Shown here: positions 1 through 7,999 of the stretch, in pieces | Position numbering within the stretch: the first letter of the stretch is position 1 | How the letters are laid out: each line of letters starts with the position of its first letter | Source of the DNA: an uncultured Dermatophilus sp. | Lineage (GTDB): Bacteria; Actinomycetota; Actinomycetes; Actinomycetales; Dermatophilaceae | Direction of reading: 5' to 3' | Length of the DNA stretch: 41,986 nt | Assembly: GCA_945876925.1 (NCBI GenBank) | Contig: CAMCQD010000001.1 | Location: forward strand, 1 to 41,986 | Program-made: the position numbers and the translations under genes | The notes under the pieces: model-generated | The model's input: only the letters and a program-made list of their open reading frames with translations | Told to the model about the DNA's origin: nothing | Databases searched by the model: none

Positions 1-1819
1 CCCGGTACACCACCGCTGACAGGGCCGGGACCCGCACGCTGACCGTGCCGTCCTTGCCGGACTTAACTGTCTTGGCCTGCCCGCGCACGACCGAGAACCG
101 CGCCCGGCTCGTGGCCGTGGCGAACGTGGCGCTGGCCGGCTTGGTGGAGTTGTTCACCGCGACGATGAATTCACGCTTCTCCTTGGCGTCGATCCGGCTG
201 ACCGCGAACACTCCCGCCTGGCTGGCGGCGTACCGGGGCAGCTGGGCGCCGTCTGCCAGCGCCGGGTAGCGCTGCCGGAGCTGGGACAGGCCCGCGATCT
301 GGCGGTACAGGGGCGAATTGGTGTTGAACCGGTCCTTCGACCCGGCCGGCCCGATGAGGTTCTGCTCGTCGCGGTACAGCTTCGTCTTCGTGGGGAACAT
401 GTCCTGGCGGGCGTCCTGGTCCCCGGTGGCGCCGATGAATCCCTGCTCGTCGCCGTAGTACGTGATCGGCTGCCCGCGGGTGAGGTACATGAGCTCATTG
501 GCCAGCCGGACCCGCTTGTACAGCGTGCGGGCAGAGACCCCGTCCTTGGTGAGCAGCATCGGCAGGCGGCCCATGTCGTGATTGCCGACGAAGGTGGGCA
601 GCGAGTACGCGTTGGAATCGGCGTCGGTGTACAGGTCGTCGGCGGCGTAGAACGCTGCCAGGTTCGCTGCGGGCTTCCCGGCCACGAACCGCTGCGCCGC
701 CTGCTGGAAACCGAAGTCGAGCGTGGCCGGTAGCTTGCCGCGGGTGGTGTACGGGCTCATCGCGCTGGGGCTAGGGTCAGCGACCTCACCGAACATGAAG
801 AAATCGCCGCGGCCGATGGCAGCGGCATGCTTCATCATCCGCGGAGCGAACTGCTCCCAGAACTCCATGTTCACGTGCCGGGTGGTGTCGATCCGGAAAC
901 CATCGATACCCATGTCGATCCAGGCCGTGTAGATGTCGCCCATGCCCTTGACCACCTCGGGGCGTTCGGTGAACAGGTCGTCTAGCCCGAAGAAGTCGCC
1001 GTACAGGGAGTTCTCGCCCTCGAAGGTGGTGTCGCCCCGGTTGTGGTACATGGCCGGGTCGTTGAGCCAGGCCGGCACCTTGACGTTCGCATCGGCGGCG
1101 GAGTCGAAGACCGGCGTGTACGGGAACGATGTCTTCGCGTCGAGTGCGGGGAAGTCCGCCTGGCCGGCATAATCCCGGTCGTTGAACACCTTGCCGCTGG
1201 CGTCCTTGTACGGCTTGGTCGCCTTATCGATGTAGGTGTACTTGCCCTGCTCGTACCGGATGACGTCGGCAGTGTGGTTGGTGATGATGTCGAAGTAGAC
1301 CTTCATCCCCTTGGCGTGCGCCGCGGAGATGAGCTGCTTCATCTCCTCATTCGTGCCGAAATGCGGGTCGATCTGGGTGAAATCCGTGACCCAGTAGCCG
1401 TGGTATCCGGCCGACTCGGAGCCGGGAAGGCCCTGCACCGGGCGGTTCTTAAATGACGGGGTCAGCCAGATGGCGGTCGTGCCCATGCCCTTGATGTAGT
1501 CGAGCTTGCTGGTGAGCCCGGCAAGGTCGCCGCCGTGGAAGAACCCCTTATGGGAGGGGTCGAATCCGGTGACTAGCCGCCCGCCGCTCAGGCCGCCATT
1601 GTCATTGGCGGTGGAACCGTTGGCGAACCGGTCGGCCATGACGAAATAGAACCGCTCCCGGGTAGGGGAGGTGCGCAGCGACGAACCGGCCAGGTCGTGG
1701 TCGCTGGCTGGCTTTTCCTCTCCCGCAGCGGGGGCGGCCCCTGCAGCCGCGGGGGAGAGCAGGCCGGCACCGAGGACTGCGGCGCAGGCGATGCGGAACA
1801 GCGGGCGCTTCGTGGTCAT
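1..1819 (-). CDS. Secreted GH13 alpha-amylase family glycosidase, C-terminus cut by window edge
   Basis: Extracellular alpha-glucan hydrolase of family GH13. The ATG at 1819 opens a typical Sec signal peptide (MTTKRPLFRIACAAVLGAGL, then an Ala-rich cleavage region). The barrel follows with the family motifs: a GFRID strand with the nucleophile Asp near residue 311, GEV with the acid/base Glu near 345, and FVGNHD with the transition-state Asp near 415. After about residue 530 the sequence looks like the C-terminal beta domain (AVNNSTKPASATF), and the frame stays open to base 1. About 606 residues are visible, so little is probably missing. All three catalytic carboxylates are present. The exact specificity (alpha-amylase, pullulanase-like or maltogenic) cannot be decided from this alone. 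No partner gene lies alongside. Confidence 0.93.
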   Translation of the reverse strand, partial: MTTKRPLFRIACAAVLGAGLLSPAAAGAAPAAGEEKPASDHDLAGSSLRTSPTRERFYFVMADRFANGSTANDNGGLSGGRLVTGFDPSHKGFFHGGDLAGLTSKLDYIKGMGTTAIWLTPSFKNRPVQGLPGSESAGYHGYWVTDFTQIDPHFGTNEEMKQLISAAHAKGMKVYFDIITNHTADVIRYEQGKYTYIDKATKPYKDASGKVFNDRDYAGQADFPALDAKTSFPYTPVFDSAADANVKVPAWLNDPAMYHNRGDTTFEGENSLYGDFFGLDDLFTERPEVVKGMGDIYTAWIDMGIDGFRIDTTRHVNMEFWEQFAPRMMKHAAAIGRGDFFMFGEVADPSPSAMSPYTTRGKLPATLDFGFQQAAQRFVAGKPAANLAAFYAADDLYTDADSNAYSLPTFVGNHDMGRLPMLLTKDGVSARTLYKRVRLANELMYLTRGQPITYYGDEQGFIGATGDQDARQDMFPTKTKLYRDEQNLIGPAGSKDRFNTNSPLYRQIAGLSQLRQRYPALADGAQLPRYAASQAGVFAVSRIDAKEKREFIVAVNNSTKPASATFATATSRARFSVVRGQAKTVKSGKDGTVSVRVPALSAVVYR

Positions 1820-1887
1820 GACAGCTCCTTCACTTAGGTGACGCTGCCACCCTAGGCCGTGAAGAATCTATTCGGATCGATTTCGGC

Positions 1888-2736
1888 TCAGTGCGTGTGA
1901 GGCGCATTCTCAGCTAGTTCTCCGCCCTGGTCAGCCGCATGCAAGGTAGCCGCGACGAATAGCTCGTCCAGTTCGGGTGGCTGCTGATGCCCCATTCCGG
2001 GAACGACCCGCAGCACGGCCTGCGGCAGCGCGCGCTGCAGCGCCCGGGCGGCCGGGAGAGTGATCACGCTGTCCTGCTCGCCGTGCACGATTGCCACCGG
2101 GACGCTCACCTGCGCCAGCCGGGACGCCCACGGCGGGGTGAGCCACATGGCGCGCCGCTGGCGTTCGTATCCGTCCCAGTCCACGGCGCCGGCCCGGGCC
2201 CAGGCGGTAGCGGCCAGCTCGTCGATGTACTCCGGCGCGAACGGGTAGTCCGGCCCGGCGATGGGGCGCAGGCTGGCGTGCTCCCAGCGCCGGTAGGACT
2301 CGGCGTCCCCGAACGGTGCTGGCCGGGGCGGCGGGAGCAGACCGGCCGGCACCTGCTTGGCGTAGGTGAAGAACAGCCCGAGCCCGAGCACATCCTCCGG
2401 GTGGGCCAGGGCGAGCAGCTGCGCGATCGCCCCGCCCATGGACCGGCCGCAGACCACTGCCGGGCTGCCCAGGACCTGCAGCAGCCCGTGCACGTCCTCA
2501 GCCATGTCGGCCAGGGTGTACCCGGCGCCGGGGAAGCGCGTGGAGCGGCCGGCATCCCGGTTGTCCACCCGCACCACACGGTAGCCCAGTCCGGCGAGCC
2601 GTTCGCAGTACGAGCGCGGAGTCGCCACGAGCTGGGCCATGTGCCCTTCGAGCTGCAGCAGCAGCGGACCATCGCCGGGGCCGATCTCGTCGATCGCCAG
2701 GCTGGTGCCGTTCGGGCAGGCCACGATGCGTTCCAT
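1888..2736 (-). CDS. Alpha/beta hydrolase
   Basis: A 282-residue alpha/beta-fold hydrolase without signal peptide, so cytoplasmic. The nucleophile elbow GRSMGG places the catalytic Ser near residue 99. The acid is probably the Asp in HGEQDSV, and the His lies in the C-terminal GMGHQQP. A VDNRDAGRS segment after strand 4 is typical of the aclacinomycin methylesterase (RdmC)-like and prolyl-aminopeptidase-like branch, where it forms part of the oxyanion region. The substrate is unknown. The gene sits 33 bases downstream of the PTH2 gene on the same strand, so the two could be cotranscribed, although no functional link is evident. The catalytic triad looks complete. Confidence 0.88.
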   Translation of the reverse strand: MERIVACPNGTSLAIDEIGPGDGPLLLQLEGHMAQLVATPRSYCERLAGLGYRVVRVDNRDAGRSTRFPGAGYTLADMAEDVHGLLQVLGSPAVVCGRSMGGAIAQLLALAHPEDVLGLGLFFTYAKQVPAGLLPPPRPAPFGDAESYRRWEHASLRPIAGPDYPFAPEYIDELAATAWARAGAVDWDGYERQRRAMWLTPPWASRLAQVSVPVAIVHGEQDSVITLPAARALQRALPQAVLRVVPGMGHQQPPELDELFVAATLHAADQGGELAENAPHTH

Positions 2737-2769
2737 GGCGGCCAGGGTAGCCGGGCGGGCCGTCCCGGC

Positions 2770-3579
2770 TCAGCCGGTCAGCTGGCCGATGACGGTCACC
2801 GTGCCGGGTGCCACCTCGGTGAACCCGGCGTCGCGTACCGGGACCAGCCGGTGCCGGTCCCAGGCGGGACGCGGATCGCTGACCGCGGCGCCCAGGTCCG
2901 CCCACGCCCCCGGCTCGGTGCGCAGCACCCGGCTGGGGCAGCCGGCCGCGCGCCAGCGGGCCAGCGCGGCCTGGTCCGAGCCGGCCAGCAGCGCGGCGGT
3001 GAGCATGCCGACGTGGCCGGCCTGGGCCATGAGCTTGCCCGTGCTCATCGTCAGCGCCTCCGGTACGTGCACCACGAGGACGGGGGAGTCCCCGCCCGCG
3101 CGCCCGCCGCAGGTCACGGTCACCGGCCCGGCGTCGGGCGGCACGTCGGTGCCGCCGACCTGGAGCTTGGCGACCGGTTTGCTGAGCTCGCTGACCAGGC
3201 CGGGGACGAGCACCCGCACCTGGGTGCCGCCGCTGGTGACGGTCAGCCCGGGCAGGTCCGAGATCGCCCGCCAGGGAGCGCCCCGGCCGCGCCGGGTGAC
3301 CTTGCGGATGTGCCCGCGGCAGTAGGCCCGCACGGGCGCGTACCAGTCGCCGCCGGGCTCGCTGCGCGGGTCCAGGCACAGCGCGGCGCACCCGCTGGCC
3401 GCGGCGGCCAGGGCGGCGTGCCAGCCGGGTGGCCGGGCGCGCTCCAGGCGCAGCACGATCTGGATGGCCCGGACCTGGCCCGGATCCTCTTCCCGGTCCG
3501 CGATCACCTGGGCCTGGTTCATTTCCAGCCAGGCGGCGTACCGGGTCAGCAGCGGGTGCAGGGCTAAGCCAGGGCACAT
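2770..3579 (-). CDS. PTH2-family peptidyl-tRNA hydrolase
   Basis: Predicted to release peptides from peptidyl-tRNA, as the archaeal/eukaryotic-type Pth2 enzymes do. The C-terminal half carries the family hallmark MSTGKLMAQAGHVGMLTA, in which the conserved Lys and the AQ-x-GH run belong to the PTH2 active site. The N-terminal about 110 residues have no family I recognise beyond what actinobacterial members carry. I chose the ATG at 3579 because a GAGGAG sequence lies the right distance upstream; a longer frame from 3624 is possible. Length is 269 residues, well above the roughly 120 of minimal Pth2, which fits the two-part actinobacterial form. Most actinobacteria also have a standard Pth, so this would be an accessory enzyme. 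Confidence 0.75.
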   Translation of the reverse strand: MCPGLALHPLLTRYAAWLEMNQAQVIADREEDPGQVRAIQIVLRLERARPPGWHAALAAAASGCAALCLDPRSEPGGDWYAPVRAYCRGHIRKVTRRGRGAPWRAISDLPGLTVTSGGTQVRVLVPGLVSELSKPVAKLQVGGTDVPPDAGPVTVTCGGRAGGDSPVLVVHVPEALTMSTGKLMAQAGHVGMLTAALLAGSDQAALARWRAAGCPSRVLRTEPGAWADLGAAVSDPRPAWDRHRLVPVRDAGFTEVAPGTVTVIGQLTG

Positions 3580-3660
3580 CGCCGGACTCCTCACCTCGGG
3601 AACGGGCCGCACCCACCCTGCCACCCGGCGGTGACACAGTGCGCGGCCTGCGGACGGGGC

Positions 3661-4134
3661 TCAGCCGATCTGGTCCAGCGGGACCAGGTGCCGTGCCGAG
3701 ATCTCGCGCACCTTGGCGACCCGGTTCTCGTACTTGGCCTGGCCGGCGAAGAATGCGGTGGTCATCCACACCCGCACGATCTCCAGGGCGAGCGCGGAGC
3801 CGATGATCTTGCCGCCCAGGCACAGCACGTTGGAGTCGGTGTGCTGGCGGGCCAGGGCCGCGCAGAACGGGTCCTGGCACACGACGGCGTCGACCCCGGC
3901 GATGCGGTTGGCGATGAGGGCGCTGCCGTAGCCCACTCCGTCGACGAAGATGCCCCGGTCGGCCTGGCCGCGCCCCACCGCGAGCGCGGCCGGGTAGACG
4001 TGGTCGGGCAGGTCCGCCGGATCGGTGCCGTACGCCCCGAAGTCCTCAGTCTGGTGCCCCAGCCCGGCTAGCAGGGCGGCGATCTCGCCCTTGAGGGCGA
4101 ATCCGGCATGGTCGCTTGCCAATGCGATTCTCAT
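3661..4134 (-). CDS. RpiB/LacA/LacB family sugar-phosphate isomerase
   Basis: An aldose-ketose isomerase for phosphorylated sugars. The start MRIALASDHAGF is the classic RpiB opening, and the later stretch with RQHTDSNVL and LGGKIIG matches the conserved core. In E. coli RpiB the active site has Cys65 in the segment GILICGTGVG. Here the aligned segment is GIFVDGVGYG, with Asp65 in place of the catalytic Cys. LacB subunits also carry Asp in this segment, so ribose-5-phosphate may not be the substrate. At 157 residues the length is normal. An upstream TTG at 4146 is a possible alternative start, but MRIA fits the family. The gene is followed closely by the peptidyl-tRNA hydrolase gene on the same strand. 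Confidence 0.85.
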   Translation of the reverse strand: MRIALASDHAGFALKGEIAALLAGLGHQTEDFGAYGTDPADLPDHVYPAALAVGRGQADRGIFVDGVGYGSALIANRIAGVDAVVCQDPFCAALARQHTDSNVLCLGGKIIGSALALEIVRVWMTTAFFAGQAKYENRVAKVREISARHLVPLDQIG

Positions 4135-4201
4135 GTCCCCAGCCAAGCACCAGGAGCGCCGCGCACGGGCGATCCGGCCGGTGAGCGCGGTCTCAGCGGG
4201 C

Positions 4202-4609
4202 TCACCGGCCGCCCATCGCCCCCCAGCCGTGCACGCTGTCGATCCGTACGTGCACCGATACCCGGGGCTGGTCGCGGATGGCGTAGGGCTGCCCGCCGTA
4301 ATGCCGGGAGAGGGCGTCGATATCGGCCAGGCCGGTATCGCTGGTGATGGACGTCACGGTGCCCTGGATGCTCACGTGGGTGTACCAGTTGCCGCCGTCG
4401 AGGGCGGTCAGCGCGACCCGCCCGTCCCGCTGCAGGTGCTTGAGCCTGACCCGGCTGGCATCGAGGTTGAGCAGGATCTGGTCGTCGTCGAGCAGCAGGT
4501 ACCAGGTCGCCACGCTGACCGGCTGGCCATTGGCTCGCACGGTCGCCATCACGGCGGGGTTGGGCCGCCGCAGGAATTCGCGCACGGCATCGGTCAGTCC
4601 GGGATTCAT
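4202..4609 (-). CDS. PPOX-class (pyridoxamine oxidase-like) F420/FMN-binding protein
   Basis: A 135-residue split-barrel flavoprotein of the pyridoxamine 5'-phosphate oxidase-like group. Visible hallmarks are an N-terminal helix followed by NPAVMATVRANGQPVSVATWY, the LLNLDASRVRLKHLQRDGRV strand-helix that binds the cofactor phosphate, and a WYTHVSIQGTVT strand. Actinobacterial proteins of this pattern usually bind F420 or FMN and act on unknown small molecules. The ATG at 4609 is preceded by a strong AGGAGG sequence, which decides the start. Upstream on the same strand lies the decayed iron-siderophore binding protein, which seems unrelated. Confidence 0.86.
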   Translation of the reverse strand: MNPGLTDAVREFLRRPNPAVMATVRANGQPVSVATWYLLLDDDQILLNLDASRVRLKHLQRDGRVALTALDGGNWYTHVSIQGTVTSITSDTGLADIDALSRHYGGQPYAIRDQPRVSVHVRIDSVHGWGAMGGR

Positions 4610-4662
4610 CGGGCCTCCTGGCGGGGGTCGGCTCGCGCGGGTGCGCTGATGATGCCGCGAGC

Positions 4663-5695
4663 CTAGCCCCGGCAGGGCTCCCGGCGCGTGGCCAGGAACC
4701 GAGCGCCGCCTCAAGCTTGGGTACCAGCTTCTCCAGGGCGTAGAGGGTGGCGGCGGTCGTGCCGAGTGAGTAGGCCTGGGCGAGGTCGCCGTCGATGACG
4801 AGGGCGCGCCGGTTCTTGACCGCGGGAAGCGCCTGGAATGCCGGGTCGCCGGTCATCTGCGTGGCGGGGATGAAGATCGGGAAGCCGACGATCACGTCAG
4901 CATCGGCCGCATCCAGTTTCTCTGCCGAGAGGCTGACTGAGAAACCGGTGGCGTTGGCGTCCATCGCGGCGATGGCGGGATTCTGGGTGAAGCCGAGCTT
5001 TTCCATGAAGGTGACCCGATCGCTGCCCTTGATGTAGGCCCCCAGCCGTCGCTGGTCTTGGTGATCGCCGAGAAGGTCTTCCCGGACCACTGCGGGTGCG
5101 CGCTGGCGTGCCTGGCGAAGGCGTCTGCTACTTGCTTCTTGAGTGCGGCGCCCTGCTCGGATGCGCCGAGGGCGGCGGCGATCATGTCGACCTGCTTGTC
5201 TGCCGGGGTGAGGTAGTTCTCGCCGCCGGCCGGGATGCCCAGGGTCGGGGCGATTGAGGACAGCCGCTGGTAGCGGTTTGCGTCCCCTGAACTCTTGACG
5301 TCGAGGATGAGATCCGGCTAGAGCGCGGCGATTGCCCCGTAAGAGGGTTCCATGGTGCCGATCAGTTCCGGCGGGTTGGCGTATTTGCCGGCCAGCCAGG
5401 GCCCGACGCCTTCGCCGCCGAAGCCGAGCCAGTCTGAAGCGCCGACCGGCTGGACTCCCAGCGACAGTGCGGTTCTGGCGTCACCCCAGCCGAGGGCGAC
5501 AACGCGCTTGGGTTTGGCGCTGATGACCACGTCACCGAATTTGGTGGCCACGGTGGCGGGGAAGCCGTTGCCGGTGGCGGAAGTCGTGCCGCCTGCGGTA
5601 GCCGAACTGGTTCCGGTGCTGTTCGCGGAGCAGGCTGTCCCGGTCAGGGCGAGAAGGAGGGCGGCGGTGGCGGCGAGGGTGACCCGGGGGCGCAT
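4663..5695 (-). pseudogene. Iron-siderophore ABC transporter substrate-binding lipoprotein, broken by nonsense codon and frameshift
   Basis: A FecB/FepB-type lipoprotein that would bind ferric siderophore outside the membrane. The ATG at 5695 has a GAGAGGA sequence upstream and begins a lipoprotein signal with lipobox LTGTAC. The frame continues through KPKRVVALGWGDARTALSLG but stops at TAG (5318-5320), where homologues would read a Lys codon (AIAAL-K-PDLIL). The protein resumes in the same frame (PDLILDVKSSGDANRYQRL) until a run of five Gs near 5040, after which the remainder (AYIKGSDRVTFMEKLGF to LEKLVPKLEAAL) is in another frame. The natural stop is also unclear; 4663 is my estimate. Two independent lesions argue for true decay, though one homopolymer error is conceivable. 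Confidence 0.85.
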
Positions 5696-5785
5696 GGGGA
5701 TTCCTCTCTGGGGCTGCGGGGTGATGGATGTGAAGACTGGCTCCGGCGGGCCTGTGCGACCCACTATGCGAGCAGCCCAATCGAG

Positions 5786-5804
5786 CAAAGTAAGGCGAAC
5801 CTAG
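5786..5804. promoter_or_regulatory. Probable DtxR/IdeR iron box between binding protein and permease genes
   Basis: The 19-mer CAAAGTAAGGCGAACCTAG matches the IdeR/DtxR consensus TTAGGTTAGGCTAACCTAA at 13 of 19 positions, with the right half nearly perfect. It lies between the divergent iron-siderophore binding protein and permease genes, where an iron-responsive operator is expected. The assignment rests on pattern and context only. Confidence 0.6.
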
Positions 5805-5927
5805 TATTCGCCTCTGTGGCGACTATCTCGTCCCCGGCTCGAACCGGTCCCCCCACCTCACGGCGATGATCTTGCGGGAGAACGGCAGCCGGCCAATTCC
5901 CGGCGCCTGGCCGGGCTACTCGGTACC

Positions 5928-6907
5928 ATGCTCCTCGCCGCGGCCTGCGCCGTAGCCGGGTTGGCCATCGGGGTGCGGCCCATCCCGCCGGCCGAGGTCG
6001 TGAGTGCCCTCTGGTCCCGCCTGGTCGGCTCGAACCTGCCCGGAGGTGACCTGGAGAGCCTCGTCGTGCTCGACCTGCGGCTGCCCCGGACCGTCATCGG
6101 CCTGGTCGCCGGTGCCGCGCTCGGCGTCAGCGGCGCCCTCGTGCAGGCGGTCACCCGCAATCCGCTGGCCGACCCCGGCATCCTCGGCGCCACTTCCGGG
6201 GCGGCCTTCGCGCTCGCGATCATGGCGGGATTCGCGGGGCTGAGCGCTCCCGCCGGGCAGCTGGGGGTGGCCTTCGCCGGGGCCCTGCTGACTACCGTGG
6301 CGGTCTATCTCATCGGATCGCTCGGGCCCGGAGGGGGAGCCCGATCCGGCTCGTCCTCGCCGGGACCGCACTTGGCGCCGTGCTCGCCGGGATCACCAGT
6401 GCGATCACCCTGTCCGACCCCGCCCGGTTCGCGGCGATGGCAGCCTGGCGGTCTGGTTCGCTGGCGGACCGGGGCTGGGTCATGCTGGGGCCGGCCGTGC
6501 CGGTCCTGCTCGCGGGGCTGGTGCTGGCCGCCGTCATCGCCGGGTCGCTCAACGCGATCGCGCTCGGTGACGACCTGGCAGTCGCTCTCGGTGCCAACGT
6601 CGCCCTCGTGCGGGCCGGTGCGATCATCGCGGTCACCCTGCTGGCCGGCACGGCGACCGCGCTGGCTGGCCCGATCGCTTTCGCCGGGCTGATGGTGCCG
6701 CATATCGCCCGCTGGTTCACCGGGCCGGACCAGCGGTGGATCATGGCGTATTCGCTCGTGCTGGGCGCTGCCCTCCTGGTGGCCGCCGACGTGGCCGGCC
6801 GGGTGGTATTGCCCCCGGCCGAGGTCCCGGCTGGCATCATCACCGCGCTGATCGGTGCCCCGGTGCTCATCCTCCTCGTACGTGGTCGGCCGGTGAGTCA
6901 GCTATGA
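5928..6907 (+). pseudogene. FecCD-family siderophore ABC permease 1, frameshifted
   Basis: A polytopic inner-membrane permease of the FecCD/BtuC family. The frame from ATG 5928 gives the family signature (GVRPIPPAEVV, LRLPRTVIGLVAGAALGVSGALVQAVTRNPLADPGILG) and runs to about 6335. There homology moves to another frame (PIRLVLAGTALGAVLAGITSA) and continues to the TGA at 6907, with the conserved GPIAFAGLMVPHIARW loop. One base appears to be missing in the G-rich run near 6333-6345. Family-like sequence also continues upstream of 5928 (SRRLAGLLGT) without a normal start in that frame, so a second slip at the C6 run near 5850 may have separated the start codon. Its stop overlaps the next start by ATGA, as in intact FecCD pairs. 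Confidence 0.8.
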
Positions 6908-7983
6908 GCCTGGTGCACGCTCCGGCTGCCCGGCAGGAGCGGGCCGGGCGGTTCCGCGTTCCGGTGCTCGGGGTGGCCGTGACCCGGCGGGCGCTGCTGC
7001 TGCCCGCGCTGCGGCAGCTGGAGCTGGGCGATGACGCCGCCGCGCACGGGCTGCGGGTCGAGTCGGCCCGGCTGGGGCTGATCGGTTTCGCGGTGGCACT
7101 GGTCGCCGTGGTTACCGCCGTGAGCGGACCGATTGCCTTCGTCGCCCTGGCCGCTCCGCAGATCGCTCACCGCCTCATCGGGGGTGCCGGGACTCCCGAG
7201 CTCGTGCCGGTCAGCACCGGGGGCACGGGGCAGCCGTCCTTCTGGGTGCACGGAGCCTCGGGCTACGCGAACGGGTTCGACGAGCTGTCACGAGCCCTGG
7301 GGCCGGACTACCCGCTCTACGCCTTCCAGGCCAGGGGAACCGACGGCTACTCCATGCCCCACCTTCTGGAGGAGATGGTTGACCACTACGTCAGCTGCGT
7401 GAGGATGGTGCAGCCGCACGGTCCCTACGTGCTCGGCGGGTACTCGTTCGGCGGGCTGATTGCCATGGAGATGGCTTGCAGGCTCAGCGAGGCTGGCGAG
7501 ACGATCCGCCACCTCGTCATGTTTGACACCTACCCCGCGACCCAGGACGTCTTCGACCGGCACCAGGGCGTCTACGACCCGGACTTCCTGGGCTTCTACC
7601 TGGTCAACTACCTTCTTCGGGCCGACGAGCACCCCGAGCGGGTGGTCAGGCCCCACGAGTTCGAGCACGTCCCCGCTGCCCTGCGCGAGCAGGTGCTGTG
7701 CAGGATAGCGGAGCAGCGGGGAGGGAAGCACGTGTCAGCGGACGACATCTACCGGTACCTGCGAGGGGGGCTGACCTGCTCCGCTCACGCGGAGGGCATC
7801 TACGAGACCTTCGAGATGCGCCCCTACGACGCCTCGGACGTCCTGTTCTTCAGGGCCACCGACGGGGTTCACGGGCCGGTCGAGCGCCGCGTACTGGAGG
7901 CGCACGGACATCCTGGGGGACTACGACTACCTGGCGCCGTGGCAGGAGGTCGTCACGGGCTCACTCAACGTCGTCGAGCTTGA
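6904..7983 (+). pseudogene. In-frame chimera: FecCD permease 2 remnant fused to a type I thioesterase domain
   Basis: Residues 1 to about 33 match the start of a second FecCD permease (RFRVPVLGVAVTRRALLL). The sequence then jumps to the family's C-terminal part (LELGDDAAAHGLRVESARLGL to SGPIAFVALAAPQIAHRL), so more than 100 residues are missing. Near 7195-7215 it passes, still in frame, into a NRPS/PKS-type thioesterase: VPVSTGGTGQPSFWVHG, the nucleophile elbow GYSFGG, and an FEMRPYDASDVLFF strand. The thioesterase His region (LDNDHLSML) lies in another frame past a one-base loss near 7906, so the frame ends as junk at 7983. The chimera is almost certainly neither a working permease nor a complete thioesterase. 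Arg AGG codons become common only after the junction. Confidence 0.78.
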
Positions 7984-7999
7984 CAACGACCACCTCAGC

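Noticed and set aside
2498..3880. 460-codon minus-strand frame over the PTH2 and isomerase genes
   Set aside because: Arg/Pro/Gly-rich shadow frame; the real genes in that region have clear family motifs in other frames.
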